Origin: PFL25 sp046260155
GTDB lineage: Bacteria; Chloroflexota; Anaerolineae; Anaerolineales; UBA4823
Assembly (NCBI GenBank): GCA_046260155.1
Contig: JBJYXV010000005.1
Coordinates: forward strand, 3,706 to 67,705
Direction of reading: 5' to 3'
DNA: 64,000 nucleotides
The translations under genes were made by a program, and so were the position numbers. Each line of letters opens with the position of its first letter. Within the stretch, counting starts at the first letter, position 1. Of the stretch, positions 44,601 through 53,432 are shown piece by piece. The notes beneath the pieces were generated by a model. It was not told the DNA's origin. It worked only from the letters and a program-made list of their open reading frames with translations, and ran no database searches.

Positions 44601-44912
44601 CTAAAACCTGGAGTTAGTGAGTCTGAACTCGCGAACCAGTGAAATGATCACCCTGCTGGCTGCTAGGATGAATACAAACCCGCTGAGTATTGTTGCCAAG
44701 ACCAGTAAGATAAATTGTGATGAATATTGGTGGGTAAATCGTACAGTCGGAGCCATTGGATCAGTCAACCTCTTGTGAAGCTTCTTAACAAATTCTGGCC
44801 GAGGAGCAATTGGCTGCAAGGATGAATGCATCGCATTCTCAATTTGATCAAATCCAGAAGATGACGAATTATCCATATTTTCCTGCGTTGAATTTAATAA
44901 ACTAGCTGACAT
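44601..44912 (-). CDS. Small membrane protein paired with ECF sigma factor, possible anti-sigma factor
   Basis: 103 residues: a Ser/Asn-rich cytoplasmic N-terminal half with a basic segment (KKLHKRL), one TM helix (about 66-90) and a short end. It overlaps the sigma gene by 11 bp, the usual sigma/anti-sigma arrangement, but no zinc-binding anti-sigma motif (HxxxCxxC) is present. Role is inferred from position only. Confidence 0.55.
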   Translation of the reverse strand: MSASLLNSTQENMDNSSSSGFDQIENAMHSSLQPIAPRPEFVKKLHKRLTDPMAPTVRFTHQYSSQFILLVLATILSGFVFILAASRVIISLVREFRLTNSRF

Positions 44913-45495
44913 CTGTTGGGCTACTTTTGATAATTACATCAAAATCGCCTCTCAGTGATAATAAAGTCCTGTGGTACAAACTTTTTACCGCTCCCTCTGA
45001 TTTACCCATTACCTGTCCAATTTCAGCGTTTGACATATGTTCAACAAATTTCAAAATGATCAACTGCTGCCGATCTGAAGGAAGACGGTGGATTATGCGC
45101 AGCAAGCTTTCCTTTTCCTCGTTATCGATCAGAACTGCTTCCGGGAGCTCACCACTATGACGGACGAGAATAATCTCATCCAGCGAGATCTCTTTCTTCC
45201 GGCTGTTATCCCGGTGCCAATTTGCTACCAAGTTGTGGGCTATCCGGTACAGCCAGGCTGAAAGCGGTAAACCCCGATCTTTATAATGTTCTATATGCCG
45301 CATAGCCCGGAAGAATACCCTGGCAGTCAGGTCTTCCGCATCATGCTGGTTGCCGGTGCGGTAATAGATGTAGCTGTATATCCTGCCAACATAGCGGTCA
45401 TATAGCACTCCAAAAGCTTCTTGATCGCCTTGTGCAGCTTGTTTTAATGCCAGCTCATCGCTAATTTCAGCCAATTTCCTCACCACGATCGGCAA
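44902..45495 (-). CDS. ECF-type RNA polymerase sigma factor
   Basis: Sigma-70 family, group 4. Region 2 has DAEDLTARVFFRAMRH and LSAWLYRIAHNLVANWHRD; region 4 has LPSDRQQLIILKFVEHMSNAEIGQVMGKSEGAVKSLYHRTL, quoted here as a helix-turn-helix near residues 140-180. Start is uncertain: TTG 45495 or TTG 45474. The small membrane protein overlaps its 3' end and may control it. Confidence 0.9.
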   Translation of the reverse strand: MPIVVRKLAEISDELALKQAAQGDQEAFGVLYDRYVGRIYSYIYYRTGNQHDAEDLTARVFFRAMRHIEHYKDRGLPLSAWLYRIAHNLVANWHRDNSRKKEISLDEIILVRHSGELPEAVLIDNEEKESLLRIIHRLPSDRQQLIILKFVEHMSNAEIGQVMGKSEGAVKSLYHRTLLSLRGDFDVIIKSSPTDVS

Positions 45496-45583
45496 GGTGC
45501 ACCAGCGTAATTAAGGTAACACCGCCAGGGATTAAAAGTTTCATAGAGTATATCATCCTGGAGAAACAATATGTAAACCACCT

Positions 45584-45611
45584 TTGTTGGAGTAAAAATA
45601 AGCGGTATAAT
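45584..45611 (+). promoter_or_regulatory. Promoter of tmRNA
   Basis: TTGTTG (45584-45589) and TATAAT (45606-45611) are 16 bp apart, 12 bp before the mature tmRNA 5' end. Confidence 0.65.
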
Positions 45612-45623
45612 ATGAATGCAATT

Positions 45624-46015
45624 GGGGATGACAGGCTTCGACGGAGGAGGCTGGTTCCGGATTGCGAGCCGAGAGACGCCGAACTCGTAAACTCAGCGTA
45701 AACTTTAAGTGCCAACCGCACTAACCTTTCTACTCTGCCCCTCGCCGCTTAACCGGTGAGCTAAGAGTATGACCCCAAAGTGGGTCACGTCCGCCTACCC
45801 CGATCTCCGACCGGTGGTAGATCGGGCGACACAAAGTCGGAGTGCCGCACGTGACACCATTAATCGTGTGAAAGAGGATCTTAGGATCTGAATGGTTGGC
45901 TGGATGAGGTCCTTTGTCGTTTGAAGCTCATCCAGCGACAACTCTCAAACGACTACGCTCGTAGATATTCGAGAACTTAATCTTTCGGACGCGGGTTCGA
46001 GTCCCGCCATCTCCA
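45624..46015 (+). ncRNA. ssrA: Transfer-messenger RNA (tmRNA)
   Basis: Rescues stalled ribosomes and tags the broken protein. The 5' end GGGGATGACAGGCTTCGACG and the 3' end GCGGGTTCGAGTCCCGCC then CATCTCC are the tRNA-like ends; GGGGATG (45624-45630) pairs with CATCTCC (46008-46014), discriminator A at 46015. The tag frame runs 45711-45752: ANRTNLSTLPLAA, stop TAA, ending in the expected LAA. Pseudoknot segments lie downstream. CCA is not encoded. Confidence 0.95.
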
Positions 46016-46022
46016 CCTGAGC

Positions 46023-46060
46023 AGCACTTCCAAGTTCCCCCTTGGAAGTGCTATCTATTT
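46023..46060 (+). terminator. Terminator between tmRNA and rlmI-like gene
   Basis: A perfect 12-bp stem AGCACTTCCAAG/CTTGGAAGTGCT (46023-46034 with 46041-46052), loop TTCCCC, then ATCTATTT. It lies 8 bp after the tmRNA and touches the end of the convergent gene. Confidence 0.8.
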
Positions 46061-47269
46061 AATCGCTACAACCAGACCTTTAAGGTAAGTTCCTTCGGGA
46101 AAAGTCAGCGCTACGGGATGGTCAGGACCAGGCCCAAGACGCCTAATGATTTTTGCCTCGACACCAGCGTCTACTGCTGCGCCTGCTACGATCTTCTGAA
46201 ACAAATCTTCGCTGACCCCTCCTGAGCAGGAAAAAGTTACCAGCAACCCCCCACGATTTAACAGCTTAAATGCAAGCAAGTTGATATCCTTGTAAGCGCG
46301 AGCTGCCTTTTTGACATGCGCTGCGGTTGGGGCAAACTTCGGTGGATCAAGAATCACCATATCAAACTTATGGTTTTGATCGCGGAGTTTCCTCAGGAAA
46401 TTGAACACATCTGCTTCTACCCATTCCACACTTCTTTCATCAAAGTGATTCAATTTCAGGTTATCACGAGCTAACTTGAGTGCTTCAGCTGAAGAATCAA
46501 CTGCGGTTACACTTAATGCTCTCCCAGCCAACCCTGATATTGAAAAACCTCCGCTGTACGCAAAACAGTCCAAGATAGTCCTGCCATCTGCTAACTCTCT
46601 TACAATAAACCGATTCTCCCGCTGGTCAAGAAAGAAACCTGTTTTTTGACCACTGACAATATCAACCCAATATTCGATCCCTCCCTCCCTGATCTTTATC
46701 GGACGGGTAATATCCGGACCGATTAAAATGCCGTTACGTGGTTCCAACCCTTCCAGCTTGCGGGTATCAGCATCAGACCTCTCGTAGATTTGATTGCAGC
46801 CCGTGATCTTCGCCAATATTCCAACAATTGTGTCCCGCCAAAATTCTATACCACAAGAAAGAAATTGAACGACGAGTGTTTCGTCGTATTTATCAACAAT
46901 CAGTCCGGGAATATCATCGGATTCGGCGTGCAAGAGGCGGTAAGCATCCACCATTTCAGGCTTGATGAGCAGCTTTCTGAGTTCAACTGCCTCATTGATT
47001 CGATCGTAGAAAAAATCAGCTCCAATTTCATCTTCCTCTTTCCACGACCAAATGCGGACTCGGATTTGTGATCTAGGACTGATTGCACCCCAGGCCAAGA
47101 AACGCCCATTTGAATCGACCACCTTTACCGTTTCACCAGGCACCTCTATTTCTTTTATACCCGAGATTTTGGCTATTGAACCAGAAAATACCCAGGGATG
47201 ACCGCGCAGAATTGGCTTTTCACGCCCGGGTTTTAACTGGATGATTGGTATGGGTTCGAACTTGATCAG
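46055..47269 (-). CDS. rlmI: 23S rRNA (cytosine-C5)-methyltransferase, RlmI family, probable CTG start
   Basis: SAM-dependent enzyme that methylates a 23S rRNA cytosine. The Rossmann domain has LDCFAYSGGFSI (motif I), AVDSSAEALKLARDN, ILDPPKFAP (catalytic motif) and LVTFSCSGG with the nucleophile Cys. The first standard start is GTG 47143, but the frame stays open for 42 more codons and encodes the PUA domain start (KPGREKPILRGHPWVFSG), typical of the family. No ATG, GTG or TTG lies in that stretch; CTG 47269 overlaps the upstream TGA as CTGA, mirroring the ATGA couplings elsewhere. With it the protein has 404 residues, as expected. Confidence 0.85.
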   Translation of the reverse strand: MIKFEPIPIIQLKPGREKPILRGHPWVFSGSIAKISGIKEIEVPGETVKVVDSNGRFLAWGAISPRSQIRVRIWSWKEEDEIGADFFYDRINEAVELRKLLIKPEMVDAYRLLHAESDDIPGLIVDKYDETLVVQFLSCGIEFWRDTIVGILAKITGCNQIYERSDADTRKLEGLEPRNGILIGPDITRPIKIREGGIEYWVDIVSGQKTGFFLDQRENRFIVRELADGRTILDCFAYSGGFSISGLAGRALSVTAVDSSAEALKLARDNLKLNHFDERSVEWVEADVFNFLRKLRDQNHKFDMVILDPPKFAPTAAHVKKAARAYKDINLLAFKLLNRGGLLVTFSCSGGVSEDLFQKIVAGAAVDAGVEAKIIRRLGPGPDHPVALTFPEGTYLKGLVVAIK

Positions 47270-48474
47270 ATGATCCCGATTTCTTTCCCTGCAGTTTCGA
47301 TGACATTCATCGCATATTCTATTTCGTCCGGTTCATGGGCAGCTGTTACCGTTGCCCGTAATCTGGCCAATCCAGGCGGTACAGCAGGCGAAACAACAGG
47401 CAATACAAATACATCATGATTCTGTGCTGCACGTGTCAGAGCAAAAGCTCGATCATCGTCACCACATAATACTGGTACGATTGCAGTGGAAGTCAGCATG
47501 GTATCAAACCCGCGTTCCTTCAAGCCGTTAATGAATTGATCAGTATTGGCTTTCAGTTTTTCCATCCGCCAGGGTTCATCAAGAATCACTTTAAATGCCT
47601 CATTTGCTGCAGCTGCCTGGGCAGGGGGCAAAGCAGCCGAAAAGATATAGGCCCGACTGGCGTGACTCAGAAAATCGATTAAATCTTGTTTACCAGCGAC
47701 ATATCCGCCGACAGATGGGATAGTTTTACTCAGTGTACCCATCTTGATATCAACTGTACCTTCCATGCCGAAATACTCTTCAATCCCACGCCCGGTGTCA
47801 CCGAGCATACCCACAGAATGAGCTTCATCAATCATCAACCAGGCCTTGTATTTCCGAGAAAGCTCGACGACTTTGGGGAAGTCAATGATGTCGCCATCCA
47901 TACTGAAAACAGCATCCGCGACGATAATTTTTGTCGATCCCCCGGGTAAATTCTTCAATCGCTGTTCAAGATCCTGCATATCGTTATGGCGGAAACGCAG
48001 AAACTTTGCGCCTGACATCAAACACCCATCTACGATCGAAGCGTGGTTCAATTTATCTGAGATCACATAACCACCCCGGCCAACGAGAGAAGAGATCACA
48101 GTCAAATTGGTCACATATCCAGAGGTGTACGTGACCGCGGCTTCAGCACGTTTAAAATCCGCGATTGTTGCTTCGAGCTCCTTGTGGAGGTCAAGTGAAC
48201 CTGCCAGCATTCTCACTCCATGTGTGCCGGTGCCATAGCGGTCAATAGCATCTTTTGCGGCTTTATTAATCCTTGGATGTCCAATTAACCCAAGGTAGCT
48301 GTAGGAAGCATACATTCCCATATCCCGGTTGTTAATTAATACCCGTGCACCACCCCGCAGCTCTGTAACAGGCTGATTGTAAAAATAAAGGCCTTCCTGG
48401 CTGAGACGTTCAAGCCTCTCAGTAATCGCCTTTACCCGGCTAACAACGATATCATCCTTGGTATCAAAATCCAT
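47266..48474 (-). CDS. PLP-dependent alpha-oxoamine synthase (KBL/BioF/SPT family)
   Basis: Condenses an acyl-CoA with an amino acid, or cleaves 2-amino-3-ketobutyrate. The active-site Lys is in MGTLSKTIPSVGGYVAG; the substrate/PLP block is DEAHSVGMLGDTGRG; SYLGL and GTHGVRMLAGS are family blocks. The DEAHS and GTLSK forms lean to serine palmitoyltransferase or glycine C-acetyltransferase more than BioF, but I cannot assign it. AGGAGAG is 6 nt before ATG. 402 residues. Confidence 0.85.
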   Translation of the reverse strand: MDFDTKDDIVVSRVKAITERLERLSQEGLYFYNQPVTELRGGARVLINNRDMGMYASYSYLGLIGHPRINKAAKDAIDRYGTGTHGVRMLAGSLDLHKELEATIADFKRAEAAVTYTSGYVTNLTVISSLVGRGGYVISDKLNHASIVDGCLMSGAKFLRFRHNDMQDLEQRLKNLPGGSTKIIVADAVFSMDGDIIDFPKVVELSRKYKAWLMIDEAHSVGMLGDTGRGIEEYFGMEGTVDIKMGTLSKTIPSVGGYVAGKQDLIDFLSHASRAYIFSAALPPAQAAAANEAFKVILDEPWRMEKLKANTDQFINGLKERGFDTMLTSTAIVPVLCGDDDRAFALTRAAQNHDVFVLPVVSPAVPPGLARLRATVTAAHEPDEIEYAMNVIETAGKEIGII

Positions 48475-48502
48475 CTCATCTCTCCTAATTTTTAAATCAA
48501 TT

Positions 48503-50527
48503 TCATGATGCGATCAATTGGCGCAACCCGGCCTCGTCTAATATCGGAACATCCAATTCTTGTGCCTTGTTGAATTTTGAACCAGGATTGTCACCCATTA
48601 ATAAGTAGCTGGTTTTACTGCTGACCGAATTCGTAACCTTTCCCCCGTACCGCTCAATCGTCTCCTTTGCTTCCTCCCGGGACATATTTGGCAAAGTACC
48701 GGTAATAACAAAGGTTTGTCCATAGAGTTTGAGATCAGCAGTTGATCTATCCGTGGTTTCTTTTTCAACAGGCCAGACACCTGCAGATTTTAGTCTCTGC
48801 AGCAACTCTTGATTTGAGGGCGAATTAAACCAATCTACAACCGCCTGCGCAATATTTGGACCAACCCCTTCAATTTGAAGCAGTTCATCTAGAGTCGCTG
48901 AAGTTAACCGGTCAAGATCCCCAAATTGTCGGGCTAAATCAAATGCCCCAACTTCTCCCACCCCGCGAATTCCCAATGCATTCAACAGGCGGCTCAAATT
49001 TTGCGACCTGGACGCATCAATGGCAGCTATCAAATTATCCGCCTTTTTCTCGGCAAAACCCTCCAATGATAACAAATCATCCTTTCTCAAGGAATATAAA
49101 TCAGCTACATCTTTCACCAGGTCTGCCTCAACCAGCTGCTCAACAATCTTGATTCCTAATCCAACGATATCCATTGCCCCCCGGGAAACAAAATGCTCGA
49201 TATTACGGATGACCTGGGCCGGACAGGCAGCATTCACACAATACCAGGCCACCTCTCCTTCTATATGTTCTACGTCAGTACCACACACCGGGCATTTCGC
49301 TGGTGGAGTGTAGCTGACTTCTTTTCCGCTGCGTACATCAACCACAGGACCAATTACATACGGGATCACATCCCCGGCGCGTTTTACCAGTACCCGGTCG
49401 CCCTGGCGGATATCTTTGTCATGGATGTAATCAAAATTATGCAGGGTTGCTTGCTTGACAATCACGCCCCCAATCTCTACAGGCTCTAAGATTGCATAAG
49501 GTGTCAAAACCCCTGTCCTGCCCACATTAACACCGATCTCTAGGAGCTGTGTAGTGACTTCTATGGCAGGGAATTTATAAGCAATTGCACCTCTTGGATC
49601 TTTACCTGCCACACCAAGATCAGCGGCTAATGCAAGATCGTTGATCTTGATCACCACTCCATCGACTTCCAGCGGCAGCTCATGCCTGCGCGCCATTAGT
49701 TCATGAGAAGCATCAATAGCCGTCTCGATATCCTCACAATAGGTCCAATCTACCGCAGGCATACCCAGTTTCTGCAAGTATGTCATAAGGTTGACTTCAC
49801 TATCCCAGGATGCCTGAGAGGCAGAGACAATATCATAGGTAAGTAATGATAAAGGTCGTTCAGATGTCAATTTAGGATCTAACTGCCTGAGAGAACCGGC
49901 AGCAGTGTTCCTGGGGTTAAGGTAAGCTTTCTCCCCGGACGCCTCCATCCGGCGGTTCAATTCTTCGAAATCCTCCAGATAAATAAATACCTCGCCGCGA
50001 ATAACGATTGTCTCAGGTGCTTCGACCCCATTTTTTTGAACAGGAATTCTTAGCGGTAGTGAACGGATTGTCCTCAAATTCGATGTTACGTCCTCTCCGA
50101 TGGTTCCATCTCCACGAGTTGCACCTTGTGTGAACACCCCATGTTGATAATGCAACACCACTGTTAATCCATCCAGCTTTGGCTCGATCACGAAGTCAGC
50201 TTCCAATACACGATCATCCAGCCTGGCAATCCGTTCGTACCAGGCGCGCACTTCCTTCTCGTCGAAGGCATTTCCCAAGCTTAATATTTGAGCAGGATGT
50301 TGGAGCTTGGTAAATCGCTCGGTTGGGGATGCTCCGGCTCGTTGCGTGGGCGAATCGGGAGTGATCCATTCTGGATGCGCCGCCTCAATTTCCCACAGTT
50401 CCTGCATCAATTGGTCAAATTCACCGTCGCTGATCACAGGTTGGTCTAAGATGTGGTAGCGATAATTGTGATACCTGATCTCATTACGCAGTTCTTCTAA
50501 TCTGACTTGCAGACGGGAATTTTCCAT
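48503..50527 (-). CDS. ligA: NAD-dependent DNA ligase
   Basis: Seals nicks in replication and repair. The adenylated Lys117 is in EPKLDGLTV; GEVFI, the OB fold, the zinc finger CPVCGTDVEH...CVNAACPAQ (four Cys), helix-hairpin-helix repeats, and a C-terminal BRCT domain (LYGQTFVITGTLPNMSRE) follow in order. 674 residues is full length. A TATAAT box lies 7 nt before the ATG with no ribosome-binding site. Confidence 0.96.
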   Translation of the reverse strand: MENSRLQVRLEELRNEIRYHNYRYHILDQPVISDGEFDQLMQELWEIEAAHPEWITPDSPTQRAGASPTERFTKLQHPAQILSLGNAFDEKEVRAWYERIARLDDRVLEADFVIEPKLDGLTVVLHYQHGVFTQGATRGDGTIGEDVTSNLRTIRSLPLRIPVQKNGVEAPETIVIRGEVFIYLEDFEELNRRMEASGEKAYLNPRNTAAGSLRQLDPKLTSERPLSLLTYDIVSASQASWDSEVNLMTYLQKLGMPAVDWTYCEDIETAIDASHELMARRHELPLEVDGVVIKINDLALAADLGVAGKDPRGAIAYKFPAIEVTTQLLEIGVNVGRTGVLTPYAILEPVEIGGVIVKQATLHNFDYIHDKDIRQGDRVLVKRAGDVIPYVIGPVVDVRSGKEVSYTPPAKCPVCGTDVEHIEGEVAWYCVNAACPAQVIRNIEHFVSRGAMDIVGLGIKIVEQLVEADLVKDVADLYSLRKDDLLSLEGFAEKKADNLIAAIDASRSQNLSRLLNALGIRGVGEVGAFDLARQFGDLDRLTSATLDELLQIEGVGPNIAQAVVDWFNSPSNQELLQRLKSAGVWPVEKETTDRSTADLKLYGQTFVITGTLPNMSREEAKETIERYGGKVTNSVSSKTSYLLMGDNPGSKFNKAQELDVPILDEAGLRQLIAS

Positions 50528-50534
50528 AGCCGGA

Positions 50535-50540
50535 ATTATA
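50535..50540 (-). promoter_or_regulatory. -10 box 7 nt before the ligA start (leaderless promoter)
   Basis: TATAAT on the minus strand ends 7 nt before ATG 50527. No clear -35 element. Confidence 0.5.
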
Positions 50541-50593
50541 GCCTAAAACCATTTGATGCCATGATTAACTACCCACCAGGAGGATTAAATGAT

Positions 50594-51565
50594 TCATGCT
50601 TCACTATATCCAGGCATACCTGTTAGGCTGGAATCCATTTTTACGATTTGTTCCGCATCATCCTGGCCCAATGATTCAGCGCTAAATAAAACCAAGCTGA
50701 TCCAGACCAGGTCTGAGATGAGCAGGTGCAACATCTGAATCCATACAGGTGCTAACAAAAGGACATTAACAATTCCTGCCAGCAGTTGAAGAACAAGAAG
50801 GGAAATCAGCACCCATCCGAGCTGCTTGTTAAACCTCTTGGGAACCCGGGCATTTATCCAATTCGTCATGAAAATCAGATACACTGCAACAAATACCGCA
50901 ATTGTCGGATGCAGAATGCGCAACCGGATCAGGAAATGGGCTGTGGACGAAAAATCCTGGCTGATACCTTCTCCAATTGAACTCACTGGAAATAGTGTAT
51001 CGCCCAGAGCGGTTAATGCCCCGCTCATACCCAAAACCAAAACTCCCGCAAGGCCGACCAGGAGTAGCCAAATGTGGAGATTTGCCCAATTAATCTTGAC
51101 AGCATTTCCCCCGGTAGCCCACCAGGCGGTCAGGGTGATGCAAGCCAGGAGAACAAACGTGTTTACCAGATGGACAGATATTGATAGGGCTCTTGCCGTG
51201 GAGGTATCCTCAGCCACCAGTTCAAACAGGACCAACCCTGCTCCAACGAGGGCTTCAGTAATCATGAAAAACATCGAAAAAATAGCCCCTCGTCGCACCC
51301 GGTGCCCTTTCGGGTAAATGCGCCAGGCCCATACCAGCATTCCTGCGACCAACAAGAATGCTACCCCGCTCGATAAGCGGTGGGTAAATTCAACCAGGGT
51401 CTCAATTTGGTCAGAGCGGGGAATCACCTCCCCATTACAGAGCGGCCAATGACTTCCGCATCCTGCCCCTGATCCTGTTGCTCGGACATAAGCTCCCCAC
51501 AGAATCACTCCCAGGTTGAAGATCAGCACGAACCAGGCATATTTTGCGAATCGTTTTAATTTCAT
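50594..51565 (-). CDS. ctaA: Heme A synthase, COX15/CtaA family
   Basis: Membrane enzyme that oxidises heme O to heme A for aa3-type oxidases. Eight hydrophobic segments; the extracytoplasmic loop GSGAGCGSHWPLCNGEVIP holds the conserved Cys pair; heme-binding His residues lie in EFTHRLSSG, SISVHLVNTF, RILHPTIAV and MLHLLISD. At 323 residues it is normal. No ctaB or oxidase genes are in the window. Confidence 0.9.
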   Translation of the reverse strand: MKLKRFAKYAWFVLIFNLGVILWGAYVRATGSGAGCGSHWPLCNGEVIPRSDQIETLVEFTHRLSSGVAFLLVAGMLVWAWRIYPKGHRVRRGAIFSMFFMITEALVGAGLVLFELVAEDTSTARALSISVHLVNTFVLLACITLTAWWATGGNAVKINWANLHIWLLLVGLAGVLVLGMSGALTALGDTLFPVSSIGEGISQDFSSTAHFLIRLRILHPTIAVFVAVYLIFMTNWINARVPKRFNKQLGWVLISLLVLQLLAGIVNVLLLAPVWIQMLHLLISDLVWISLVLFSAESLGQDDAEQIVKMDSSLTGMPGYSEA

Positions 51566-51589
51566 AGTAGTTTTTCTAAGATTACTGCG

Positions 51590-52387
51590 CTATATAAATC
51601 TCAATTGTTTGGGGATTTGAGGCTTAACAACTGGCAATCCAATTAATCGCTTCAACCTATTTGCTGATCCTGGGGCATATCCGGCATAGTCATCATTAAA
51701 GAAAACATAAACTGTATGAACATTATCCACATTTAACCGAATCCATTGCCACCAGCTGGATAATTGAGCTGAAATATCGATTTGCTCCCGGTTATGTGCC
51801 CGGAAACGCCCGTGTACTCCAACCAGGCGGATAAACATCATTCCCGTTGTTAATTCTACCTCCCGGGGAACACCTGGGTACTCGCTGGCTACCCAGCAAA
51901 CCTCATGATCTGCTAATAGTTGTGTTGTTTTTGGGGCGTACCAGGATGGATGGCGGAATTCAACCGCAAAGGCTTGTTCTTCCGGCAGGTCTTTCAGGAA
52001 CTGCTCAAACACCACCTGATTTGCTGCATCAAAAGAGGGTGGAAATTGGATTAGAATGACACCGAGTTTGTCGCCCAAATGACAGGCTGATTTCACAAAA
52101 CTTGCCAATTCATCCTGGACATCAACCAGTTTCGCCTCGTGAGTGATTGAACGAGGCAATTTCAAACAAAATTTGAATCCCGATGGTGATTGGTCACCCC
52201 AGTGAGCCACTGAACTCATCCTGGGAATTCCGTAAAATGTTGAATCAATTTCCACGGCATTGAATATACGGCTGTAAAGGGATAAATAATCCTTCGGGGA
52301 TACACCAGATGGATAAAAAACACCGGCCCAATCCCGGTACGAGAATCCCATTGTCCCAATGTAATAATCAACCATGGTTTTTTTCAC
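51590..52387 (-). CDS. DUF72 family protein
   Basis: TIM-barrel-like family of unknown biochemical role (YecE type). Seen: YIGTMGFSYRDWAGVFYP, FNAVEIDSTFYGIPR, FKFCLKLPRSITHE, LIQFPPSF, FAVEFRHPSW and VYVFFNDDYAGYAP. 265 residues. Start is GTG 52387 or ATG 52375; neither has a clear ribosome-binding site. A minus-strand TATAAT is at 52405-52410. Confidence 0.88.
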   Translation of the reverse strand: MKKTMVDYYIGTMGFSYRDWAGVFYPSGVSPKDYLSLYSRIFNAVEIDSTFYGIPRMSSVAHWGDQSPSGFKFCLKLPRSITHEAKLVDVQDELASFVKSACHLGDKLGVILIQFPPSFDAANQVVFEQFLKDLPEEQAFAVEFRHPSWYAPKTTQLLADHEVCWVASEYPGVPREVELTTGMMFIRLVGVHGRFRAHNREQIDISAQLSSWWQWIRLNVDNVHTVYVFFNDDYAGYAPGSANRLKRLIGLPVVKPQIPKQLRFI

Positions 52388-52464
52388 AGCAGAAAGTAGA
52401 TGTAATTATACTGTTTTGCAATAGTACAATATGCCTTAACTAAAATCAACAACTTCTGGAGTGG

Positions 52465-52737
52465 ATGATGGAAAATGATACCATCAAAGTGTATGGAACA
52501 ATCTGGTGTGGAGATTGCTTCCGCGCAAAACGGCTCTTAAACCACCACAAGATCGAATTTGAATGGATCAACATCGATCTCGATCGGGATGGGAAAGATT
52601 TCGTTCGCCAGGTTAACCATGGCAGTACAGTCGTACCAACCATCATATTTGCAGATGGAACTATTCTCAGCGAACCTTCAAATACCGAGCTGCTGAGTAA
52701 ATTAGGCATAATCAACGAGGAAAAAAGTGGCAGATAA
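52465..52737 (+). CDS. Glutaredoxin-like (NrdH-type) protein
   Basis: Small thiol-disulfide protein with the redox pair WCGDC (residues 13-17), the cis-Pro in STVVPTIIFADG, and the usual C-terminal helix. 90 residues. It overlaps phoB by 11 bp, so it shares a transcript with the two-component system. Why a thiol protein heads a phosphate-sensing operon is unclear. Confidence 0.85.
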   Translation: MMENDTIKVYGTIWCGDCFRAKRLLNHHKIEFEWINIDLDRDGKDFVRQVNHGSTVVPTIIFADGTILSEPSNTELLSKLGIINEEKSGR

Positions 52738-53431
52738 AATTCTCGTTGTTGAAGACGATCCTACATTGCAAGAGACGCTGGCATACAACCTGACCCGCCA
52801 AGGCTATGACGTCACAACTGCTGGCGACGGACAAGCTGCAGTTGAGAGTGCGGAACGGATTATCCCAGACCTGGTAGTACTCGACATCATGCTTCCAGTC
52901 ATTGATGGTTATGAAGTTTGCAGGATTTTGCGCAAGAAATCCAATGTTCCTATCCTAATGCTGACTGCCAGAGATGATGAGATCGACCGGGTGCTTGGCC
53001 TTGAAATGGGAGCGGATGATTATTTAACCAAGCCATTCAGCATGCGCGAGTTCATCGCCCGCGTGAAAGCCCAGCTTCGCAGGGTTCGCTTCGATCGTGA
53101 AGATAAAGATGCAGAATCACAACTTCCATCTGAGCTTCTCGAATTTGACAATTTGATTATCGATGTCCAGCGCCATGAAGCCAGTCTCGATAAAAACCCA
53201 CTCAATTTAAAACCAAAAGAGTTTGATCTCCTGCTTTTTCTGGCAAGACACCGCAGACAGGTTCTGAGCAGGGAACAGATCATGGATCGAGTGTGGGGTT
53301 GGGATTTCACCGGGGGAAGCCGCACTGTTGATGTCCATGTTCGCTGGCTGCGTGAAAAAATCGAAATAGACCCTGCTGTTCCACAGAGAATCATCACCGT
53401 GCGTGGAGCTGGGTACAGATTCGAAGGGTAA
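52727..53431 (+). CDS. phoB: PhoB/OmpR-type response regulator
   Basis: Receiver domain with Glu9-Asp10-Asp11, acceptor Asp53 (VVLDIMLP), Thr in LMLTARD and Lys in LTKPFS, followed by an OmpR-type winged helix (LTPKEFDLL-like block NLKPKEFDLLLFLARH; VWGWDFTGGSRTVDVHVRWLR around 195-215). GTG start. phoR follows after 1 bp. Context with pst genes and Pho boxes supports the PhoB/PhoP role. Confidence 0.9.
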   Translation: MADKILVVEDDPTLQETLAYNLTRQGYDVTTAGDGQAAVESAERIIPDLVVLDIMLPVIDGYEVCRILRKKSNVPILMLTARDDEIDRVLGLEMGADDYLTKPFSMREFIARVKAQLRRVRFDREDKDAESQLPSELLEFDNLIIDVQRHEASLDKNPLNLKPKEFDLLLFLARHRRQVLSREQIMDRVWGWDFTGGSRTVDVHVRWLREKIEIDPAVPQRIITVRGAGYRFEG

Positions 53432-53432
53432 T

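Noticed and set aside
45467..45721. 84-codon minus-strand frame over the tmRNA 5' part
   Set aside because: Overlaps the tmRNA and its promoter; composition is not protein-like.
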